A DNA stretch of 37,612 nt from a virus, in the IMG/VR virus record IMGVR_UViG_3300009537_000070, positions 1 through 37,612 of that record. One strand, 5' to 3'. Within the stretch, counting starts at the first letter, position 1. The number at the start of each line of letters is the position of its first letter. The notes under the pieces are model-generated. The model saw nothing but the letters and a program-made list of their open reading frames with translations, did no database searches and was not told the origin of the DNA. Both the position numbers and the translations under genes were made by a program. Below, piece by piece: positions 1 through 6,652 of the stretch.

Positions 1-99
1 TACCTCCAGATAGAGGTACCTCCAAATGGTGTGTAGGGGTACCTCCAGATAGAGGTACCTCCAAATGGTGTGTAGGGGTACCTCCAAATGGAGGTCATA
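1..99. repeat. Terminal direct repeat holding origin-like iterons
   Basis: These 99 bases are identical to 37514-37612. Inside are two full 39-bp units plus a partial one, with five copies of ACCTCC and three of GAGGT that form small inverted repeats: ACCTC-6 nt-GAGGT, ACCTCC-AAAT-GGAGGT and the palindrome GAGGTACCTC. The 39-bp period is 13 codons and stays in frame inside the initiator gene. The simplest reading is an assembly overlap of a circular or permuted genome broken in its own repeat. The copy number of the 39-bp unit could be collapsed or wrong. Confidence 0.9.
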
Positions 100-494
100 T
101 TAGTAATATAGATATAAGTAATATAAAGGATTTTTCTAACAAAAAATCACCTTTAAAAGAAAACAATATGAAAAACTATGAAGAAGATGTAATAGATATA
201 GATTCTGGGGAATTAGTCACTCCTAAGAAGAAAATACCTCAAAACAAACTAGCAATTAAACTTATAGAAGTTTTTGGAGATATTTGTGAAGATAACATAA
301 AAGTTAGACCTATACCTTCCAAAGGAAATTATTTTATAACATTAAACGCTCTTAAGTATTTAGACAAAGATGATATACTTAAGCTAATGGAAGAATGGTT
401 TACATTAGGAAAACAACACGAAGATCTTATACAAATAACCCAATGCTTGTCGGTTAATAATATTAATAGATTTAAAGCAAAAAATAATGTCTAA
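3..494 (+). CDS. Replication initiator protein, C-terminal part (gene continues from the window end)
   Basis: The frame is open from the first bases and joins exactly in frame with the gene starting at 37228 if 100 follows 37612. The joined product is 259 residues. The part here holds the iteron-encoded repeats (PPDRGTSKWCVGV, 13 residues), a polar linker, and from about position 168 a more conserved-looking domain ending in KAKNNV. An internal ATG at 168 could give a separate short product, but the frame upstream is fully open. It overlaps the helicase gene by 8 bp. An initiator with its origin inside its own gene, next to a helicase gene, recalls lambda O-P and Gram-positive phage replisome organisers (family analogy, not a search result). 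No TGA codons. Confidence 0.75.
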   Translation, partial: PPDRGTSKWCVGVPPDRGTSKWCVGVPPNGGHISNIDISNIKDFSNKKSPLKENNMKNYEEDVIDIDSGELVTPKKKIPQNKLAIKLIEVFGDICEDNIKVRPIPSKGNYFITLNALKYLDKDDILKLMEEWFTLGKQHEDLIQITQCLSVNNINRFKAKNNV

Positions 495-1377
495 AGAATT
501 AATAATAAAACACGAAAAACTTTTTACTTACGAAGGTGACGATAGAATTATCTCATCTCACGAACTAAAAGAAGAATTAGAAAAAACAAAATTAGAGAGT
601 TTTGTATTCCAAACAAAAGTACCTAGTATTGATAGAATACTTGAAGGAGTAGAAGCTGGTGAACTTATAGTTGTCTCCGGTCCTACAGGGAATGGTAAGA
701 CATCTGTACTTTCTACAATAACTAAAAATATAGCAAATGATGTTCCAATAGCCTGGTTTTCTCTGGAAGTCACTCAAAGACAATTCATTTATAAGTTTGG
801 AGAACCTACACCATTATTCTACTTACCAGCAAAAAATACCGACAATAACATTCAATGGCTAATAGATAGAATTATTGAAGCCAAAGTAAAGCATAATGTT
901 AAGATGGTATTCATCGACCACTTACATCAAATATTTTCTGTAGATCGCTTTAATGGAAAAAATCTATCACTTGAACTTGGAGACATCGTTGCTAAGATAA
1001 AACAAATTGCAATAGATTATAATTTAGTTATCTGGTTAGTAGCTCACTCAACTGATCCAAAAGACGCAACAACGAGAGAACCTAAAATGACAGATGTTCG
1101 TGATAGTGGTATGATAATTAGATTAGCAGATATAGTACTCGGTGTGTGGAGAATACCAAATCACTACAATGGATCAGAAACAACAGTAACAACTATCGAG
1201 GAAGGAGATAACCGAACGAAGATAAGAATATGGAAAAATCGCCGAACCGGCAAACTTGGATATTTTTTAATGGAGATGAATAATTTTCACTTATCAGAAA
1301 TTACTTTGACAGAAGAAGAAAAGAAACCAAAATCAAAGTATGGTAAAAAATTAGATGATGCCTATGATAACTTTTAA
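487..1377 (+). CDS. DnaB-type replicative helicase (RecA-fold core only)
   Basis: 296 residues. A Walker A motif SGPTGNGKTS lies near residues 64-73, Walker B-like MVFIDHLHQ near 140, a sensor-like VIWLVAHSTD near 180, then RDSGMIIRLAD and a C-terminal KIRIWKNRRTGKLGYF, which fits the DnaB/RadA C-terminal ATPase domain order. The DnaB N-terminal primase-binding domain is absent, so the protein is about 150 residues shorter than cellular DnaB, as in several phage helicases. It should unwind DNA at the fork after loading by the initiator, whose gene overlaps it by 8 bp (ATGTCTAA). Sixteen glycines, none coded by TGA. Confidence 0.88.
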   Translation: MSKELIIKHEKLFTYEGDDRIISSHELKEELEKTKLESFVFQTKVPSIDRILEGVEAGELIVVSGPTGNGKTSVLSTITKNIANDVPIAWFSLEVTQRQFIYKFGEPTPLFYLPAKNTDNNIQWLIDRIIEAKVKHNVKMVFIDHLHQIFSVDRFNGKNLSLELGDIVAKIKQIAIDYNLVIWLVAHSTDPKDATTREPKMTDVRDSGMIIRLADIVLGVWRIPNHYNGSETTVTTIEEGDNRTKIRIWKNRRTGKLGYFLMEMNNFHLSEITLTEEEKKPKSKYGKKLDDAYDNF

Positions 1378-1672
1378 ACAAATACAAGATAATATTCAAA
1401 AAGAATGGAAACAATTTTGTCGTGGACTCTATTCTAATTTACTCGCAATAGAAAAAGATGCAGAGAAACAGTATATGAAAGATTTTAAATCCGATATGTC
1501 TTTCCAAGAAAGAATATGGAAAATAAAAAAATGCCAAGAGTATAAAAATTTAATAAAAGAATTTGCTGATAAGAAAATAGAGATAACAAATAAATTGGTC
1601 GATGTTATTTCCACCAGAGGATTTGATTATTATTTTAGAAACTATACAAATGTACCAATGTTCGATTTGTAA
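1355..1672 (+). CDS. Hypothetical early protein, helical and lysine-rich
   Basis: 105 residues from ATG 1355; a second start at 1364 (MITFKQIQ) is equally good and gives a smaller overlap with the helicase gene. The protein is mostly charged helix (EKDAEKQYMKDFKSDM, then IKKCQEYKNLIKEFADKK) with an aromatic C-terminus, YYFRNYTNVPMFDL. I see no known motif. Its place between helicase and methyltransferase, with overlaps on both sides, makes an early replication-related role plausible but unproven. No TGA. Confidence 0.7.
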   Translation: MMPMITFKQIQDNIQKEWKQFCRGLYSNLLAIEKDAEKQYMKDFKSDMSFQERIWKIKKCQEYKNLIKEFADKKIEITNKLVDVISTRGFDYYFRNYTNVPMFDL

Positions 1673-1805
1673 GAAAAAAACTAATATAGCTTATTCAGAC
1701 TCCTGGGAGATATCTAATGAAAAGTCATTCATTAAAGATTTTCCTAATCTTAAAAGAAAAAAAGACACACCAATAATTTGGAAATGTGGTAAATGTAATA
1801 AATAA
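1650..1805 (+). CDS. Small zinc-ribbon protein
   Basis: 51 residues from ATG 1650 (MYQCSICKKK), chosen because the longer frame from 1602 adds only a shadow of the previous gene. It has CSIC near the N-terminus and CGKC three residues before the end, a classic two-knuckle zinc ribbon with about 40 residues between the pairs. It overlaps the previous gene by 23 bp and the methyltransferase start by one base (TAATG). A nucleic-acid-binding role is likely from the fold; the target is unknown. Confidence 0.65.
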   Translation: MYQCSICKKKTNIAYSDSWEISNEKSFIKDFPNLKRKKDTPIIWKCGKCNK

Positions 1806-2422
1806 TGAAAATATTAAATTTATACGCAGGTATAGGAGGTAATAGAAAACTTTGGGGTGATGAACATCAAATCACTGCTATAGAATACGACCCAGACATT
1901 GCTAAAATGTATCAAGATTTATATCCAAATGATACTGTAATAGTTGGAGATGCACACGAATATTTACAACAACACTACAAAGAATTTGATTTTATTTGGT
2001 CATCACCTCCTTGTCCTACCCACTCAAGAATGAATTTTTTACTAAAAGAAAAAGGAACAGAGATGAAATTTCCAAATATGAAACTCTATGAAGAAATATT
2101 ATTTTTACAACATTTCTTCAAAGGAAAATATGTAGTAGAAAATGTAAGAAGTTATTATAATCCTCTTATAAAACCACAAGAATTACAGAGTCATTATTTT
2201 TGGGCAAATTTTGAAATACCAGATACAGGATTGGCTCGTAAAAAAGTTAGAAATGATAAAGGACAGACATTGCAAGTAAAAATGGAACAACAAGGAATTT
2301 TTATTAAAGACTTTTATAATTATAAGCGTGATAAAAGAACACTTCTAAATAATTGTGTAGAACCTGAATTAGGAAAACATATATTTGATTGTGTCAAAAC
2401 TGTGGATAACTCACTTGCATAG
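1805..2422 (+). CDS. DNA (cytosine-5) methyltransferase, short form
   Basis: 205 residues. Motif I is LNLYAGIGGN at the N-terminus (SAM binding), an acidic residue follows at IEYDPDIA (motif II), motif IV is WSSPPCPTHSRMN with the catalytic Cys of PPC, and VVENV near residue 118 is motif VI (ENV). The C-terminal HYFWANF resembles motif VIII surroundings. At 205 residues it is far shorter than the usual 300-400, so the target-recognition region must be minimal. No restriction enzyme is adjacent, so a protective or regulatory methylation role is likelier than a restriction system (inference). Confidence 0.88.
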   Translation: MKILNLYAGIGGNRKLWGDEHQITAIEYDPDIAKMYQDLYPNDTVIVGDAHEYLQQHYKEFDFIWSSPPCPTHSRMNFLLKEKGTEMKFPNMKLYEEILFLQHFFKGKYVVENVRSYYNPLIKPQELQSHYFWANFEIPDTGLARKKVRNDKGQTLQVKMEQQGIFIKDFYNYKRDKRTLLNNCVEPELGKHIFDCVKTVDNSLA

Positions 2423-2442
2423 ATTTTACAGTATTATATAAT
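2415..2442 (+). promoter_or_regulatory. Promoter upstream of the 2476 gene
   Basis: TTGCAT at 2415-2420, a 16-bp spacer and a perfect TATAAT at 2437-2442. It leaves a leader of about 26 bases before the ATG at 2476. The early repeated motif GAGTCGGATATTAAT (2448-2462) sits at the expected start of transcription, where a repressor or activator could act. Confidence 0.55.
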
Positions 2443-2447
2443 TAAAA

Positions 2448-2462
2448 GAGTCGGATATTAAT
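2448..2462 (+). promoter_or_regulatory. Early-region repeated motif, copy 1 (operator candidate)
   Basis: GAGTCGGATATTAAT lies just downstream of the -10 box of the 2415 promoter. It differs by one base from the copy at 37196-37210 and resembles copies at 2789-2802 and (inverted) 33505-33518. Confidence 0.4.
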
Positions 2463-2475
2463 TTAAAATAAATAT

Positions 2476-2652
2476 ATGAAACACATAAAAGAATATTTAA
2501 CAAAGATACAAGAGATTAATGACAAGTATAAAGTTAATTATGATTGGGAATTAGAAGCTACAAAAGATAGATTAATTCCAAGACAAAGACTATGGGGGTA
2601 TAACTCGGTCGAACATAGTCAAGATTATAAGAATAAAGCAAATGAATACTAA
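2476..2652 (+). CDS. Hypothetical small early protein
   Basis: 58 residues starting MKHIKEYLTKIQ, with a short acidic/aromatic middle (YDWELEATKDRL) and a Tyr-rich C-terminus (HSQDYKNKANEY). The ATG lies in the recurrent AAATAAATATATG context, with no Shine-Dalgarno sequence. It is the first gene after its own promoter and overlaps the next small gene by 11 bp. I do not recognise a family. Confidence 0.6.
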   Translation: MKHIKEYLTKIQEINDKYKVNYDWELEATKDRLIPRQRLWGYNSVEHSQDYKNKANEY

Positions 2653-2782
2653 TATGGATACTAATATGGAAGAAGTATTAAACGAGGAAGTTTTAACAGA
2701 AGCTGTTGAAACTCCTGTCGAAGAAGAAGAAGTTGTAGATAATACAATCTCTACAGAAGAACTAGAAGCAGTTAGAGATTAA
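2642..2782 (+). CDS. Hypothetical acidic microprotein
   Basis: 46 residues, strongly acidic: MNTNMDTNMEEVLNEEVL, then VETPVEEEEVV, and STEELEAVRD at the end. More than a quarter of residues are Glu or Asp. Such short acidic early proteins are common in phages and can be DNA mimics or host-factor inhibitors, but nothing in this sequence decides that. It starts inside the end of the upstream gene (ATGAATACTAA), so translation is probably coupled. Confidence 0.5.
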   Translation: MNTNMDTNMEEVLNEEVLTEAVETPVEEEEVVDNTISTEELEAVRD

Positions 2783-2788
2783 GTTTAA

Positions 2789-2802
2789 TAGTCGTATATT
2801 AT
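2789..2802 (+). promoter_or_regulatory. Early-region repeated motif, copy 2, overlapping a -10 box
   Basis: TAGTCGTATATTAT runs into TATAAT at 2800-2805, upstream of the gene at 2849. No good -35 box is visible 16-18 bp upstream, so any promoter here may need an activator binding the motif. Confidence 0.4.
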
Positions 2803-2813
2803 AATTAATTTTT

Positions 2814-2837
2814 GCTACTAGGAATTGTCTTAGTAGC
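2814..2837 (+). promoter_or_regulatory. Leader hairpin before the 2849 gene
   Basis: GCTACTA (2814-2820) pairs with TAGTAGC (2831-2837) across a 10-base loop, a 7-bp stem ending 11 bases before the ATG at 2849. There is no U-tract, so it is more likely a translational or stability element than a terminator. Confidence 0.4.
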
Positions 2838-2848
2838 TACATAAAACA

Positions 2849-3010
2849 ATGGAAGATTTAAAATTATCAAAAGAGTTTACAAACTACTATAATGAAGCTA
2901 AAGAATTTTTAAAGGCAATAAAAGAAAATACCGAAGAGACTGAAAAAAGATTGAATAAAATAGATAAAGTATTATCAGATTTAAATAGATATTATTCAAA
3001 TGACAAATAA
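2849..3010 (+). CDS. Hypothetical coiled-coil microprotein
   Basis: 53 residues (MEDLKLSKEFTNYY...). From about residue 12 to the end it is one charged amphipathic helix (AKEFLKAIKENTEETEKRLNK, then IDKVLSDLNRYY) with heptad-like spacing of L/I. Probably an oligomerising or adaptor peptide; function unknown. It overlaps the following membrane peptide gene by 11 bp (ATGACAAATAA). Confidence 0.55.
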   Translation: MEDLKLSKEFTNYYNEAKEFLKAIKENTEETEKRLNKIDKVLSDLNRYYSNDK

Positions 3011-3086
3011 AGAAAATTTAATTACTTTTATATGCTTAAGTACAATGTTGGTCGTATTATTAATTTCAATAGCAATAAATTATTAA
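3000..3086 (+). CDS. Putative single-pass membrane microprotein
   Basis: 28 residues, MTNKENLITF followed by a hydrophobic stretch ICLSTMLVVLLISIAI and a short NY tail. It sits snugly between two genes: it starts within the end of the coiled-coil microprotein and stops one base before the ATG of the Rad52-type gene. The tight packing supports a real gene, the small size is against it. A host-membrane-directed early peptide is conceivable. Confidence 0.4.
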   Translation: MTNKENLITFICLSTMLVVLLISIAINY

Positions 3087-3087
3087 A

Positions 3088-3612
3088 ATGGATTTCAAGA
3101 AACTTGCAAATGAATTATTAGATAAGCTAAAAGAAAAACTACCTTTTTGGGCAGTAAAACCACATCCAATAAAATCTAATTTATCTGTAATACATCCAAT
3201 GGCAGTAATAGATAGATTAAATGAAGTATTTGAAGTAGGAGGTTGGCAGTTTACTACATCTTTCATATCCTGTGATAAAGAAAAACAAAAGACACAAAAG
3301 GGAGAAAGAGATGTGTGGGTTAGTGCTGTAAAAGGAAGATTGGAAATACCAAGACTAAATATAATACTAGAACAATATGGTGGTAGTACTAATGATGATA
3401 AGGGTGATGCTTTAAAAGGAGGAGGAACTGACGCTTTAACAAAGATTGCTTCTTATTTGGGAATAGGAGCAGAAATTTATAAGGGACACGGAAATATAAA
3501 TGGAGATGAAAAAGAAATTGAAACACCAAAAACAAGATTTGAAAAGAATGTAATTAATCCAAATAATTACAATAAAAATATTACAAATAATAATAACGAA
3601 TTAGATTTTTAA
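3088..3612 (+). CDS. Rad52/Rad22-family single-strand annealing protein
   Basis: 174 residues. The N-terminal half has VIDRLNEVFEVGGWQF and WVSAVKGRLEI, and the hallmark stretch DDKGDALKGGGTDALTKIA followed by YLGIGAEIYKG matches the Rad52 core, in which basic residues and the TDAL helix line the ssDNA groove. It should anneal complementary single strands for recombination-dependent replication or end repair. The C-terminus is a low-complexity Asn-rich tail ending in NNNNELDF, and an SSB-like gene follows 4 bp later, a common SSAP-SSB pairing. Fifteen glycines, no TGA. Confidence 0.87.
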   Translation: MDFKKLANELLDKLKEKLPFWAVKPHPIKSNLSVIHPMAVIDRLNEVFEVGGWQFTTSFISCDKEKQKTQKGERDVWVSAVKGRLEIPRLNIILEQYGGSTNDDKGDALKGGGTDALTKIASYLGIGAEIYKGHGNINGDEKEIETPKTRFEKNVINPNNYNKNITNNNNELDF

Positions 3613-3616
3613 ATAT

Positions 3617-3949
3617 ATGAAATTATCTTGCACAATAGACTTAACAAAAATAGACAAAACTAGAATAGTAGAAAGAAAATACACCAACAAAGACGGTGTT
3701 GAAGTTACACAAAAAAACTACTCTTTTGATGTAGTAGAATTAAAAGAACCAAAGACAATCAAAGAGACCGACAGATATACAATGAAAAAAACTCACTTCA
3801 TTGCTGAATCTCAAACAAAAGAAGAAAGAGACGCTAAAAAACTTTCAAACTTTATTGGTGATGTTATTAGCTTTACAAATCCAGGAGATATGGATCAAGC
3901 TTTTAACAATATAACATCTCAGGATTTAAACGAGGCTATCCCTTTCTAG
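3617..3949 (+). CDS. ssb: Probable single-stranded-DNA-binding protein
   Basis: 110 residues. It begins with a beta-rich segment (MKLSCTIDLTKIDKTRIVERK, then TQKNYSFDVVELKEP) that would fit a small OB fold, and it ends in LNEAIPF, resembling the acidic-Ile-Pro-Phe tip through which SSBs recruit partners. It lies directly behind the Rad52-type gene. I see no diagnostic motif beyond the tail and context, so the call is inference from fold-like pattern, C-terminus and neighbour. Confidence 0.6.
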   Translation: MKLSCTIDLTKIDKTRIVERKYTNKDGVEVTQKNYSFDVVELKEPKTIKETDRYTMKKTHFIAESQTKEERDAKKLSNFIGDVISFTNPGDMDQAFNNITSQDLNEAIPF

Positions 3950-3950
3950 T

Positions 3951-4091
3951 ATGAAAAGATATAAAGATAAATTAATATATGTACTCTGGGGTGACGAATG
4001 GATAAATGTTGGTTATCTTTATGGTGGGAAGGAATATTTATTAGAAGAATTTAACGCAATAGAATTATGGAAATATCAAATAGCGAAATAA
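3951..4091 (+). CDS. Hypothetical small protein
   Basis: 46 residues (MKRYKDKLIYVLWGDEWINVG...), aromatic-rich with LYGGKEYLLEEFNAIELWKY. It begins one base after the SSB stop and overlaps the next gene by 25 bp. No motif recognised; the compact, aromatic composition suggests a tiny beta fold. Confidence 0.5.
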   Translation: MKRYKDKLIYVLWGDEWINVGYLYGGKEYLLEEFNAIELWKYQIAK

Positions 4092-4249
4092 AAATAAATG
4101 GTCTAGTAGAATACTTTGGAAGTTTAGAATTTCAAAAGGATTACAATTTTAATATCTCTGGCTCAGTTGTAAAAGTAGAGGATAGAGATAATCAAGATGG
4201 AACTATTACTAAGAGGTATGTATTTAAAGTAGAAAACTTAAATGAATAA
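4067..4249 (+). CDS. Hypothetical small beta-rich protein
   Basis: 60 residues: MEISNSEIKINGLVEYFGSL, then NISGSVVKVEDRDNQDGTIT and KRYVFKVENLNE. The alternating pattern and the DGTxTKRYVFKV ending look like one half of an OB or beta-barrel fold seen in small phage DNA-metabolism proteins, but I cannot name a family. It overlaps the HNH gene by 8 bp. No TGA; this is the last gene of the TGA-free early block. Confidence 0.55.
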   Translation: MEISNSEIKINGLVEYFGSLEFQKDYNFNISGSVVKVEDRDNQDGTITKRYVFKVENLNE

Positions 4250-4589
4250 AACACAAAAACAATGTGATAAACTATTATCACCTTTGGTAGCTAAACTTAA
4301 ACCAAAGTGTTTATTGTGTAACTGACAGACGCAGGTTGCTCATCACCACGTGCATAAAAGTAAAAGTCTTATACTCAGGTATGATTTAGATAATCTAATC
4401 AACCTGTGTAATTCCTGTCACTTTAAACTTCACTACAACGAGAGCTACTGGGCTTCAAAGATTGTAGAGATAAAATGAATTGAATGGTTTCAAGACTTAG
4501 ATAAAAGAAAGAACGAGTTATGTGTTGGTGTAAACAAGATCGATTATAACGCAGTTTATGAGAGATTAAATAACTTATTAGAACATTAA
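4242..4589 (+). CDS. HNH/NinG-like nuclease (contains two TGA-Gly codons)
   Basis: 115 residues when TGA is read as Gly (codons at 4322-4324 and 4476-4478); under the standard code it would break after 27 residues. CLLCNGQT and CNSC bracket HHHVHKSKS and LRYDLDNLINLC, the pattern of NinG/Rap-type HNH proteins that cut branched recombination intermediates (CxxC zinc pair, HH catalytic pair, Asn-Ile-Leu-Cys-xx-Cys). It follows Rad52-type and SSB-like genes, which suits a recombination role. It is the first gene along the map that needs UGA decoding. Confidence 0.75.
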
Positions 4590-4600
4590 AAATAAAATAT

Positions 4601-4975
4601 ATGTGTGTTCCTATTGAAGAAAAATTAAACGATACAGGGAGTAAGAGATGCTCTCATTGTTATAGGGATTTAGTAAAAGGAGGTTTATGTAAAGATTGTA
4701 CATTGCTTCCACGATGTGAATGTTGTGAGATAATATTTAGTGATCTAGGAGATGTTCCATCAAAGGAAAATCCCCTAAGATGTAAGAGTTGTTTACAAGT
4801 TGAAGACAATATAAAAACTGAATGTTTTTTATGTAGAGATGAAATGTTTAACGACTTAGCCAGATATATAGAAAAAGGAAACCTATGCAGTACTTGTGTA
4901 TCATCAGTATTTCAAGCAACAATGCCAGAGAACAGAGGAGGTCACGGTTTACATACAGGTTTATTAATAAATTAA
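4601..4975 (+). CDS. Multi-zinc-knuckle hypothetical protein
   Basis: 124 residues with six CxxC pairs in order: CSHC, CKDC, CECC, CKSC, CFLC, CSTC. That is enough for three structural zinc sites spread over residues 17-105, followed by a Gly/Leu tail (MPENRGGHGLHTGLLIN). The array suggests a nucleic-acid- or protein-binding adaptor. I do not recognise the family. The start has the AAAATATATG context. Confidence 0.65.
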   Translation: MCVPIEEKLNDTGSKRCSHCYRDLVKGGLCKDCTLLPRCECCEIIFSDLGDVPSKENPLRCKSCLQVEDNIKTECFLCRDEMFNDLARYIEKGNLCSTCVSSVFQATMPENRGGHGLHTGLLIN

Positions 4976-4993
4976 AATAATTAAAGAATAAAT

Positions 4994-5662
4994 ATGAAAA
5001 CAAAAACAATCCAAGTTACCTCTAATGGTAAAACTGGAAAAGAATGGATAGAATATTTAGAAAAGAATAAATATAATATCGGAGATTATGCCAAAGAATT
5101 ATTACTCTCTGATGATTTTAAACCAACAAAAGGAGTTACTTACGAAATTGGCATTATAAAAGGTGATGAATTTTCGGATAACGAAAGAAACACAGCTAAT
5201 ATTCGCAAAGAAGCTAAAAAAAGAGGCTGGATAACTCCTAATGCCGAAGTTGCCTGCCTAATCAGAGAAAAATTTACCAACGAAGAATTAGAAAAAATGG
5301 GTCTTTGGGCAATTATTACAATGCACGAACCTGTAAAAGATTCTGACGGCGATCCGTACTTGCTCCATGCGTACCGTAGCGGCGGTGGTCTGTGGTTGGG
5401 CGCGTACTACGACGACCCTGACGGCAGGTGGATTCGTGAGTATGGGTTTGCTTTCGCTCTCTCGCAAGTTAGTACTTTGGAATTAGACACTCAGCCCTAT
5501 TTAGACCCTTTGCCCTTAGACCTAAAATCCTTCCAAACCCTAGTCATCAAAGAACTCCTAGCTAAAATACAACTAACCAAAGCTAAACAAGAGTTCGGTA
5601 ATGATTATGTGTTTGGATATGATGATTGTTTACGAATAATATTAGAAGAAATAAATAAATAA
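4994..5662 (+). CDS. Hypothetical protein with a GC-rich conserved core
   Basis: 222 residues. Residues about 115-152 (DSDGDPYLLHAYRSGGGLW, then LGAYYDDPDGRWIREYGFAF) are encoded by a markedly GC-rich block (5344-5446) in an otherwise AT-rich gene. I associate a similar LHAYRxxxGxWLxAYYxxPxxRW motif with proteins of candidate-phylum bacteria from memory; I cannot confirm it here. Upstream, RNTANIRKEAKKRGW is basic. No membrane segment. Function unknown. Confidence 0.65.
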   Translation: MKTKTIQVTSNGKTGKEWIEYLEKNKYNIGDYAKELLLSDDFKPTKGVTYEIGIIKGDEFSDNERNTANIRKEAKKRGWITPNAEVACLIREKFTNEELEKMGLWAIITMHEPVKDSDGDPYLLHAYRSGGGLWLGAYYDDPDGRWIREYGFAFALSQVSTLELDTQPYLDPLPLDLKSFQTLVIKELLAKIQLTKAKQEFGNDYVFGYDDCLRIILEEINK

Positions 5663-5663
5663 T

Positions 5664-5915
5664 ATGAAAATAGACACAACATTACAAAAAGCATTTCAAG
5701 AAGCGGATTTTTATGCACAAGGAAAGGCGGAAAAATCACACGAATATAAAACACTAGAGTACTATGCACACGATTATAGGGATATGGCGATGAAAGAAGA
5801 CGACTTGATGGATATGTTAGAGGGTTTCGCTGAAGCATTAAATTGCAAACACGAATGTTCCTCAAATTGTCGTAAAGAGGGCTGTAATTGTGCTTGCGGT
5901 GAGTATCATTTCTAG
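5664..5915 (+). CDS. Hypothetical protein with Cys-rich tail
   Basis: 83 residues. The N-terminal 60 are helical and acidic (MKIDTTLQKAFQEADFYAQG, then KEDDLMDMLEGFAEAL), and the last 25 carry seven cysteines (CKHECSSNCRKEGCNCACGE), most likely binding zinc. It follows the previous stop by one base. No family recognised. Confidence 0.6.
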   Translation: MKIDTTLQKAFQEADFYAQGKAEKSHEYKTLEYYAHDYRDMAMKEDDLMDMLEGFAEALNCKHECSSNCRKEGCNCACGEYHF

Positions 5916-5956
5916 CCCCCCAGAGATAACATTAACAAGTAATAAAGAATAAATAT

Positions 5957-6121
5957 ATGGAACTGGAACAAATAATAAAAGAATACAAAAAAAATAATAA
6001 AGATTTAAGATTTGGTCAAGATTTATGGAACAAGATGGCAGAAGCTGGGTATTGGAACTCACCAGAAGCTAATGCTCTATTTTTTATTAGTGATGAAGAT
6101 TTAGCTAAATTATATGAATAA
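5957..6121 (+). CDS. Hypothetical small protein
   Basis: 54 residues (MELEQIIKEYKKNNKDLRFG...WNSPEANALFFISDEDLAKLYE), helical and acidic. The start has the AAATATATG context; it overlaps the next gene by 8 bp (ATGAATAA). No recognisable motif. Confidence 0.55.
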   Translation: MELEQIIKEYKKNNKDLRFGQDLWNKMAEAGYWNSPEANALFFISDEDLAKLYE

Positions 6122-6389
6122 CAAAGATATGCCAGTATATTCTGGCGTCCTAAAATATTTTCCCGATGCTTTACTTTACATATCTAGAGTATCTAAAGCA
6201 GGTAATGACCAGCATAATCCAGGAACAGCACTTCATTGGGATAGATCTAAATCAGGTGATGAGTTAGATGCTATGATACGACACGCATTAAAAGCTGGAG
6301 AAATTGATGATGATGGTATAAGACATAGTGGAAAAATGGCTTGGCGTGCATTAGCACATTTACAGAAAGAAATAGAAAAAAATGATTAA
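6114..6389 (+). CDS. DUF5664-type protein (dATP/dGTP diphosphohydrolase N-terminal family)
   Basis: 91 residues. The order YSGVLKYFPDALLYISRVSK, AGNDQHNPGTALHWDRSKSG, then DAMIRHALKAGEIDDDGIRHSG and AWRALAHLQKE is the conserved series of the DUF5664 family, annotated elsewhere as the N-terminal part of dATP/dGTP diphosphohydrolases. A role in trimming or biasing the nucleotide pool is therefore possible. The domain is nearly full length. I see no companion adenylosuccinate-synthetase-like gene, so a modified-base (Z) genome is not indicated. Confidence 0.75.
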   Translation: MNNKDMPVYSGVLKYFPDALLYISRVSKAGNDQHNPGTALHWDRSKSGDELDAMIRHALKAGEIDDDGIRHSGKMAWRALAHLQKEIEKND

Positions 6390-6612
6390 ATTAAATTTAG
6401 GATGTGGTAAAAAAACCTTAAAAAGTTTTATAAATATTGATAAGTTTGAGAAAGGAAAGAATATTATAAATGATGATATAACTAAACTTGAATCTATAGA
6501 GAAAGGAACTGTTGATTTTATATATTCGGCTCATAGTTTGATATGCGTCCCTGAAACAAAACTACTAGATACATTCTGGGCATCAAAACCACTATTAACA
6601 GAAAATGAATAA
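6382..6612 (+). pseudogene. Truncated class I SAM-dependent methyltransferase
   Basis: 76 residues. LNLGCGKKTLKSFINIDK is motif I plus the acidic residue that binds the SAM ribose, and IEKGTVDFIYSAHSL matches motif IV surroundings of the Methyltransf_11 type. The frame then ends in ETKLLDTFWASKPLLTENE without the rest of the fold, which normally needs 180-250 residues. It stops just before a promoter, so it looks like a remnant cut by rearrangement rather than an active enzyme. Confidence 0.55.
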
Positions 6613-6623
6613 TTTGGTATAAT
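6595..6623 (+). promoter_or_regulatory. Promoter for the 6653 gene
   Basis: TTAACA at 6595-6600, a 17-bp spacer and TATAAT at 6618-6623 preceded by TTGG (extended -10). The leader then carries CTAGCATTATT and AACTTAAAAAT, features shared with the 9667 and 18110 promoters. Confidence 0.7.
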
Positions 6624-6652
6624 ACTAGCATTATTAGTTAACTTAAAAATAT

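Noticed and set aside
1-99. CRISPR array
   Set aside because: The 39-bp units are contiguous, without spacers, and lie in frame inside a coding sequence.
6114-6389. Evidence for a 2-aminoadenine (Z) genome
   Set aside because: A DUF5664-type protein alone is not enough; no PurZ-like synthetase or DpoZ-type polymerase is present.
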